Shown piece after piece: positions 7,862-12,117 of a stretch of 12,117 nt of DNA. A program made the position numbers and the translations under genes. Below the pieces are notes generated by a model. It was not told the origin of the DNA. It worked only from the letters and a program-made list of their open reading frames with translations, and made no database searches. Each line of letters opens with the position of its first letter. Position 1 is the stretch's first letter. Location of the stretch: positions 1-12,117 of the forward strand of contig CAIZMD010000066.1 in the NCBI GenBank assembly GCA_903933995.1. Reading direction: 5' to 3'. Source of the stretch: an uncultured Bacteroidota bacterium. GTDB taxonomy: Bacteria > Bacteroidota > Bacteroidia > Chitinophagales > Chitinophagaceae.

Positions 7862-9469
7862 ATGAGAAAAAGTATATATCTATTTGCATTTATTATTAGC
7901 ACGTGTTCCTTTTTGAATGCTCAACAAAAAGTTAAGCCCAATATTTTATTTATTGCTATTGATGACCTAAAACCCATTTTAGGATGTTATGGGAATAGTC
8001 AAATTAAGACTCCAAATATTGACAGGCTGGCAAAGATGGGAACAGTTTTTTTAAATAACTATGTTCAACAAGCAGTATGTGGTCCTACTAGAGCTAGTTT
8101 AATGACTGGTAAAAGACCTGACTATACAAAGGTGTGGGATCTTAAAACAAAAATGCGCGACGTAAATCCAGATATTTTAAGTTTGCCCCAATATTTAATT
8201 TCACAAGGTTATACTACTCAAGGAATAGGTAAAGTGTATGATTCACGTTGTGTTGACAAAGATATTGACAAGCCATCTTGGAGTGTTCCTTTTTATAAAA
8301 CTGATACTAAATACTATGGTTCTTATGGTGAGCCGGCTGAAGGAAGATATCAGTTACCTGAAACAAAAGCACTTGCTGCAAAATATGTAAATGAATATCT
8401 GGCTATTGGCAAAACCAAGGCAGAAGCTAATCAATACGCTGAATCTAAAATTAAACCTGCAGTAGAAAGTGCAGATGTTTTAGACAATGCTTATAATGAT
8501 GGAGCTAATATTTTACAAGCAAAAGACATTTTAGCAAAACTAAGTAAAAGTGATCAGCCATTTTTCTTTGCGGTAGGTATTGCTAAACCTCACTTGCCAT
8601 TTGTAGCACCCAAAAAGTATTGGGATTTGTACAAAAGGGCGGAAATGCCAATTGCTAAATTTCAAGATCAATCATCCAATCCAATAGATGCTGCTTACCA
8701 TAATGCTGGAGAATTGAGAGGATATTCTGACATTCCATCTCTTTTATCTTTTACGGATCAAAAGTCCTACGGTTTAACATTGCCAGTAGACAAACAGAAG
8801 GAATTAATACACGGATATTATGCAGCAATATCATATACAGATGCTAATGTTGGAGTGTTATTAAATACACTAGATTCTCTTGGGCTTACCAAAAATACTA
8901 TAGTTGTGTTATGGGGAGATCATGGTTGGCATTTAGGTGACCATAACCTTTGGTGTAAGCATTCCAATTTTGAAGAGGCAACCCATGCACCTTTAATTAT
9001 TTCTGCACCAGGATATAAACCATCATCTACAAAGGCACTTTCCGAACACGTAGATATATTTCCAACTTTATGTGATTTGGCTTCTGTTGGTATTCCTACT
9101 CAATTGGATGGCAAAAGTTTGTTGCCTCTAATGAAAAACCCCAATACCTCAGTAAAGGAATATTCCGTAAGTCAATATCCAAGAAGTAATGGGAGCGCTG
9201 AAAATGAAAGGCTTGGTTATGCAGATGCAAATTCTATGGGTTATTCAATTAGAACCAATCAGTTTAGGTATACTATATGGATGAAAGGTGGGTTTAGAAG
9301 TACACAACCGTTTAATTCAAAATTGGTTTTTGGGACTGAGTTGTATGATTACAAAAATGATCCTTTAGAAACAAAGAATGTTGTGAATGATAAAAACTAT
9401 GTTTCAATTAGTAATGAGTTACATAGTAAAATGTTAGCTTATTTTTCCTCTCAATTGTCTAATAAATAA
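7862..9469 (+). CDS. Secreted S1-family sulfatase, iduronate-2-sulfatase-like, with His-to-Asp active-site variant (second of the pair)
   Basis: Sulfatase of 535 residues, clearly a paralogue of the preceding gene: by hand alignment, residues 26-120 are colinear without gaps and about four-fifths identical. The signal peptide is residues 1-20 (LNA|QQ). Active-site residues are D34-D35, the formylglycine site C73-G-P-T-R77, K124, H244 (KPHLPF), D353-H354 (GDHGWHLG) and K366 (WCKH). Where the first copy and human iduronate-2-sulfatase have GK-x-F-H, this protein reads GKVYDSR, so the histidine is replaced by D127. Such a change in one copy points to a different substrate or sulfate position. 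Residues 145-205 (alanine- and lysine-rich) do not resemble the same region of the first copy. The start lies 3 bases after the previous stop without an evident ribosome-binding site, so translation is probably coupled. Maturation again needs a formylglycine-forming enzyme from elsewhere. Confidence 0.92.
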   Translation: MRKSIYLFAFIISTCSFLNAQQKVKPNILFIAIDDLKPILGCYGNSQIKTPNIDRLAKMGTVFLNNYVQQAVCGPTRASLMTGKRPDYTKVWDLKTKMRDVNPDILSLPQYLISQGYTTQGIGKVYDSRCVDKDIDKPSWSVPFYKTDTKYYGSYGEPAEGRYQLPETKALAAKYVNEYLAIGKTKAEANQYAESKIKPAVESADVLDNAYNDGANILQAKDILAKLSKSDQPFFFAVGIAKPHLPFVAPKKYWDLYKRAEMPIAKFQDQSSNPIDAAYHNAGELRGYSDIPSLLSFTDQKSYGLTLPVDKQKELIHGYYAAISYTDANVGVLLNTLDSLGLTKNTIVVLWGDHGWHLGDHNLWCKHSNFEEATHAPLIISAPGYKPSSTKALSEHVDIFPTLCDLASVGIPTQLDGKSLLPLMKNPNTSVKEYSVSQYPRSNGSAENERLGYADANSMGYSIRTNQFRYTIWMKGGFRSTQPFNSKLVFGTELYDYKNDPLETKNVVNDKNYVSISNELHSKMLAYFSSQLSNK

Positions 9470-9508
9470 ATCTGTTTTTTAATAAGTATTAGTTTTAAAT
9501 TAATTGTA

Positions 9509-10912
9509 ATGAAAAAAAGTATACTGTTTTTGATTTTACTTGTTAGCATGTTGTATAGTAACAGTCAAGTTGGTTCCAAAACTGATGCAAAATCTAATAA
9601 CAATAATTTAAAAAAGTCAAAACCAAATATCATATATATCCTTGCTGACGATTTAGGAATTGGAGATGTAAGTGCCTATGGTTCTGACAGTAATCATACT
9701 CCTATCATTGATCAACTTGCCAAAACCGGCATGAGATTCAATCATGCTTATACTGCACCATTGTGTGGTCCATCAAGAGCTTTAATTCTAACTGGAAGAT
9801 ATGCATTTAGAACAGGTGCTGTTAATCAAGACATGTGTGCAAATATAAAACCTTCTGAAGAAGTAATGATTCCAACAGTTTTGAAAACTGCAGGATATGT
9901 TTCCTCTATGATTGGCAAATGGGGACAGCTTCCTTTGAATCCCTCTGACTTTGGTTTTGATGATTATATTCGGTTTAAGGGGAGTGGTGTATATTGGAGT
10001 AAAGAAAAAGCTAAGGCAGAAATTTACACTGAAAATGGAATTGACAAAGAGTTAGGAAAAAACTATATGCCTGATTTAATGCATACGCATTTGGTTAATT
10101 GGATTTCTTCAAATAAGAACAAGCCATTTTTCTTATACTATTCACTTGTTCAAGTACATGGTCTTATTCAACCTACCCCTGAAAGCAAACCGGGAAGTGA
10201 TTTATATGCAGATAATATAGCTTATATGGATAAGCTTGTTGGAAAGCTACTAAAGACTCTTGATAGTTTGCATTTGAGAGAAAATACGCTAATTGTTTTT
10301 ATGGGTGACAACGGATCAGCTGGCCCTTATGCAAAAAGAGCTACAATTGGAGGTAAGCCACTTAGTGGTAAAAAAGGTGAAATGCTTGAATGTGGAGGGC
10401 TAGTTCCTGCCATATTTAATTGGCCCGGCAAAATTAAAACAGGTCAAGTGACTAATACATTGATTGATGCTAGTGACCTATTACCCACATTTGCAGAAGT
10501 TGCTGGAGCTCAATTACCTACAAAAAATGTAATTGATGGGCAAAGTTTCTTACCCCAACTTCTTGGCAATAAAGGAAAACCCAGAGATTGGATTTTTTGT
10601 GAACTGGGTAATAAATGGTTTGTAAGAGAAGATAAATGGAAATTAAATAGAGAGGATGAATTATTTGATATGTCCAAATCACCATTTGAAGAAATACTTG
10701 TTTCCAATTATTCTAATAATAAAGAGGCTACTGAGGCCCACAATAGATTAAAACTTGTCTTGGCAAATTTAAACCCTGCTGCAGGTATTTTAGATGATGC
10801 TGATGGGAGTGGAAGACATGGGAATAAAGTAAAAGAAAGAGAAGCTAAAAAAAAGGGTATTGAAAACGAAGGAAAAAAGAAGAAAAATGTAAATAAGGCA
10901 GACGGCGATTAA
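9509..10912 (+). CDS. Secreted S1-family arylsulfatase-like protein with GKWG variant and lysine-rich tail
   Basis: Third sulfatase, 467 residues, of an arylsulfatase-A-like subgroup distinct from the two before it. The signal peptide is residues 1-19 (SNS|Q), followed by a polar Asn/Lys linker to about 37. Catalytic positions visible are D47-D48 (LADDLG), the formylglycine site C86-G-P-S-R90, K137 in IGKWGQLP, H217 in VQVHG, D267-N268 in MGDNGS and K289 in SGKKGEM. The usual GKWHLG reads GKWGQL, so the normally conserved histidine is G139; some arylsulfatase subgroups are known to read GKWG. The C-terminus (about 429-467) is a low-complexity, strongly basic tail rich in Lys and Glu (EREAKKKG, EGKKKKN) beyond the folded domain. 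The gene follows the second sulfatase after 39 bases and probably belongs to the same transcript. The substrate is unknown; together with its neighbours it implies more than one type of sulfate ester on the target glycan. Confidence 0.9.
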   Translation: MKKSILFLILLVSMLYSNSQVGSKTDAKSNNNNLKKSKPNIIYILADDLGIGDVSAYGSDSNHTPIIDQLAKTGMRFNHAYTAPLCGPSRALILTGRYAFRTGAVNQDMCANIKPSEEVMIPTVLKTAGYVSSMIGKWGQLPLNPSDFGFDDYIRFKGSGVYWSKEKAKAEIYTENGIDKELGKNYMPDLMHTHLVNWISSNKNKPFFLYYSLVQVHGLIQPTPESKPGSDLYADNIAYMDKLVGKLLKTLDSLHLRENTLIVFMGDNGSAGPYAKRATIGGKPLSGKKGEMLECGGLVPAIFNWPGKIKTGQVTNTLIDASDLLPTFAEVAGAQLPTKNVIDGQSFLPQLLGNKGKPRDWIFCELGNKWFVREDKWKLNREDELFDMSKSPFEEILVSNYSNNKEATEAHNRLKLVLANLNPAAGILDDADGSGRHGNKVKEREAKKKGIENEGKKKKNVNKADGD

Positions 10913-10924
10913 GTTCAGACAATT

Positions 10925-10937
10925 CTTTTTCTAGTAT
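10925..10937 (+). repeat. 13-base sequence shared with the gap after the susD-like gene (copy 2)
   Basis: Second copy of CTTTTTCTAGTAT (first at 6201-6213), 12 bases after the stop of the third sulfatase. Unlike the first copy it is not part of an evident hairpin. Its role is unknown. Confidence 0.3.
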
Positions 10938-10965
10938 TCAAATGAAAGTCATCATTGCCTATATA

Positions 10966-10996
10966 TTGATTAATTGATATTGAAGTAATGATTTTG
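10966..10996 (+). promoter_or_regulatory. Possible Bacteroidota-type promoter before the second lyase
   Basis: TTG at 10966-10968 is followed after 20 bases by TGATTTTG (10989-10996), one mismatch from the Bacteroidota -7 consensus TAnnTTTG, with the usual spacing of about 19-21 bases. It lies in the longest gap of the window (137 bases), about 53 bases ahead of the lyase start, where a separate promoter would be plausible. AT-rich DNA yields such matches easily, so this is a weak call. Confidence 0.3.
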
Positions 10997-11024
10997 GCAA
11001 ATAATTGGTTTTGAGGTGGTATCA

Positions 11025-11036
11025 TTTTCATGAAAA
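11025..11036. repeat. 12-base perfect palindrome upstream of the second lyase
   Basis: TTTTCATGAAAA is a perfect inverted repeat ending 13 bases before the lyase start and downstream of the candidate promoter. Its position would suit an operator or a small hairpin in the leader, but it is short and AT-rich and no regulator gene is visible nearby. Confidence 0.3.
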
Positions 11037-11049
11037 CAGATGTAATAAT

Positions 11050-12117
11050 ATGAATGCTATAAAAACAGTTATAAGCTTTATTTTATTTCTTTTTATCAGT
11101 AGGGGATTAAATGCTCAAACGGTTGTTCATCTCTCTAAAACAGACATGATCAAATGGAATTTCAAAGCACTTAATACTAAAAAAAATATTGATTTAGAGA
11201 ACGATAAATCTCTCAAAACTGCTTATTTACAATTGCTTCATGATGCAGATAGTCTTCTTGGCTATAAGCCAGTAAGTGTCATGCAAAAAACGGATATTCC
11301 TCCAAGTGGTGATAAGCATGATTATATGAGTTTAGCACCTTATTGGTGGCCTGACCCAGCCAAACCCAATGGTTTGCCTTATATTAGAAAAGATGGGGAA
11401 GTAAATCCAGAAGTTAAAAATTATCCAGATAAAGAACAAATGCCTAAGCTTTGCGAAAATGTAAACACATTAGCTTTAGCCTATTATTATTCTGGAAATG
11501 AAAGATTTGCAAAACATGCATCTAATTTGATGAGGGTTTGGTTTTTAGACAAGGAAACCAGAATGAATCCAAATTTAAATTTTGGACAAGCTGTTAAAGG
11601 AGTTACAGAAGGGAGGGCTGAAGGATTAATTGATACAAGACAGTTTATATACGCTTTAGATGCTGTTAAAATTTTAAAAGGTTCTGTTCATTGGACTAAA
11701 GAAGATGAACGTGGATTACAGACTTGGATGACAAAATTTCTTAATTGGCTATATACCAGCAAAATTGGAATTGACGAGATGAATGCTAAAAACAATCACG
11801 CAGTTTGGTTTGATGCACAAGCATTGGCCATTGCTATTTATGTTGATAGTATAGATTTGGCAAAAAAAATCATAGCAGTTTCTAAATCTAGATTAGACAA
11901 GCAAATGGATGCTAATGGATTATTTCCCCTTGAGTTAGAAAGAACAACATCCCTTCATTATTCTGTTTTTATTTTAAATGCATTTAATGTTGTAGCAGAA
12001 TTGGCTGATCAAATTGGTATAGAGTATTTTAATTCTAAAACTAGCTCTGGTAAAAGTCTACAATCTGCATTTGATTCATTAATGCCCTATCTTCTAAAAC
12101 AAAAAAACTGGACTTAC
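11050..12117 (+). CDS. Secreted alginate-lyase-superfamily protein (PF05426, PL5/PL38-like), 3' end outside the window
   Basis: The frame opens at ATG 11050 and stays open to the window edge, giving 356 residues; against the first lyase (125-1324) about 50 C-terminal residues are missing. The signal peptide is residues 1-22 (LNA|QT). Family motifs are IPPSGDKHDYMSLAPYWWPDP (83-103, with GLPYIRKDG at 108-116 and NPE at 119-121), the catalytic N248-N249-H250 in NNHAVWFD, and R298 with Y304 in ERTTSLHYS. They match the Asn/His/Arg/Tyr set of PL5 alginate lyase, so beta-elimination of a polyuronate is the likely reaction. It keeps the APYWWPDP form, whereas the first copy reads APYHWPNP; the two are clearly homologous but well diverged, so they may differ in cleavage site or in endo versus exo action. 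The 137-base gap upstream, with a possible promoter, suggests it may be expressed partly on its own. Confidence 0.88.
   Translation, partial: MNAIKTVISFILFLFISRGLNAQTVVHLSKTDMIKWNFKALNTKKNIDLENDKSLKTAYLQLLHDADSLLGYKPVSVMQKTDIPPSGDKHDYMSLAPYWWPDPAKPNGLPYIRKDGEVNPEVKNYPDKEQMPKLCENVNTLALAYYYSGNERFAKHASNLMRVWFLDKETRMNPNLNFGQAVKGVTEGRAEGLIDTRQFIYALDAVKILKGSVHWTKEDERGLQTWMTKFLNWLYTSKIGIDEMNAKNNHAVWFDAQALAIAIYVDSIDLAKKIIAVSKSRLDKQMDANGLFPLELERTTSLHYSVFILNAFNVVAELADQIGIEYFNSKTSSGKSLQSAFDSLMPYLLKQKNWTY

Noticed and set aside
7856..7864. Possible single split sulfatase gene or frameshift between the two tandem IDS-like sulfatases
   Set aside because: Each frame has its own signal peptide, full set of catalytic motifs and C-terminal SQYPR and YRYT regions, so they are two complete genes and not a broken one.

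Overview
The window is a polysaccharide utilisation locus (PUL) from an AT-rich member of the Bacteroidota. The evidence is an adjacent SusC/SusD pair, signal peptides or a lipoprotein signal on every complete gene product, A/T-rich leaders without clear Shine-Dalgarno sequences, and several secreted sulfatases. The style of the SusC and SusD proteins would fit a Chitinophagales- or Sphingobacteriales-type bacterium, but I cannot fix the genus. All genes lie on the + strand and are tightly packed. No gene-free stretch exceeds 140 bases, and I see no tRNA, rRNA, CRISPR array or insertion sequence.

Layout: (1) 1-125, the last 40 codons of a membrane protein, perhaps a sugar or uronate transporter, whose stop overlaps the next start; (2) 125-1324, a secreted alginate-lyase-superfamily protein (PF05426, PL5/PL38-like); (3) 1349-4540 susC-like and 4565-6148 susD-like, followed by a strong hairpin at 6156-6206; (4) 6266-9469, two tandem iduronate-2-sulfatase-like S1 sulfatases; (5) 9509-10912, a third S1 sulfatase of a different subgroup with a lysine-rich tail; (6) a 137-base gap with a possible promoter; (7) 11050 to the window end, a second PF05426 lyase lacking about 50 C-terminal residues because the window stops.

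How the genes may work together (inference): the SusD lipoprotein and SusC transporter bind and import oligosaccharides, the two lyases cleave uronic-acid linkages by beta-elimination, and the three sulfatases remove sulfate esters. Two of the sulfatases resemble enzymes acting on 2-O-sulfated uronates. The target is therefore probably a sulfated, uronate-containing polysaccharide and not plain alginate, which carries no sulfate. No unsaturated-uronyl hydrolase (GH88/GH105), regulator or formylglycine-generating enzyme is visible, so these must be encoded elsewhere. The most interesting points are the pairing of PL5/PL38-like lyases with iduronate-sulfatase-like enzymes, the loss of a conserved active-site histidine in two of the three sulfatases, and the two divergent lyases bracketing the cluster.
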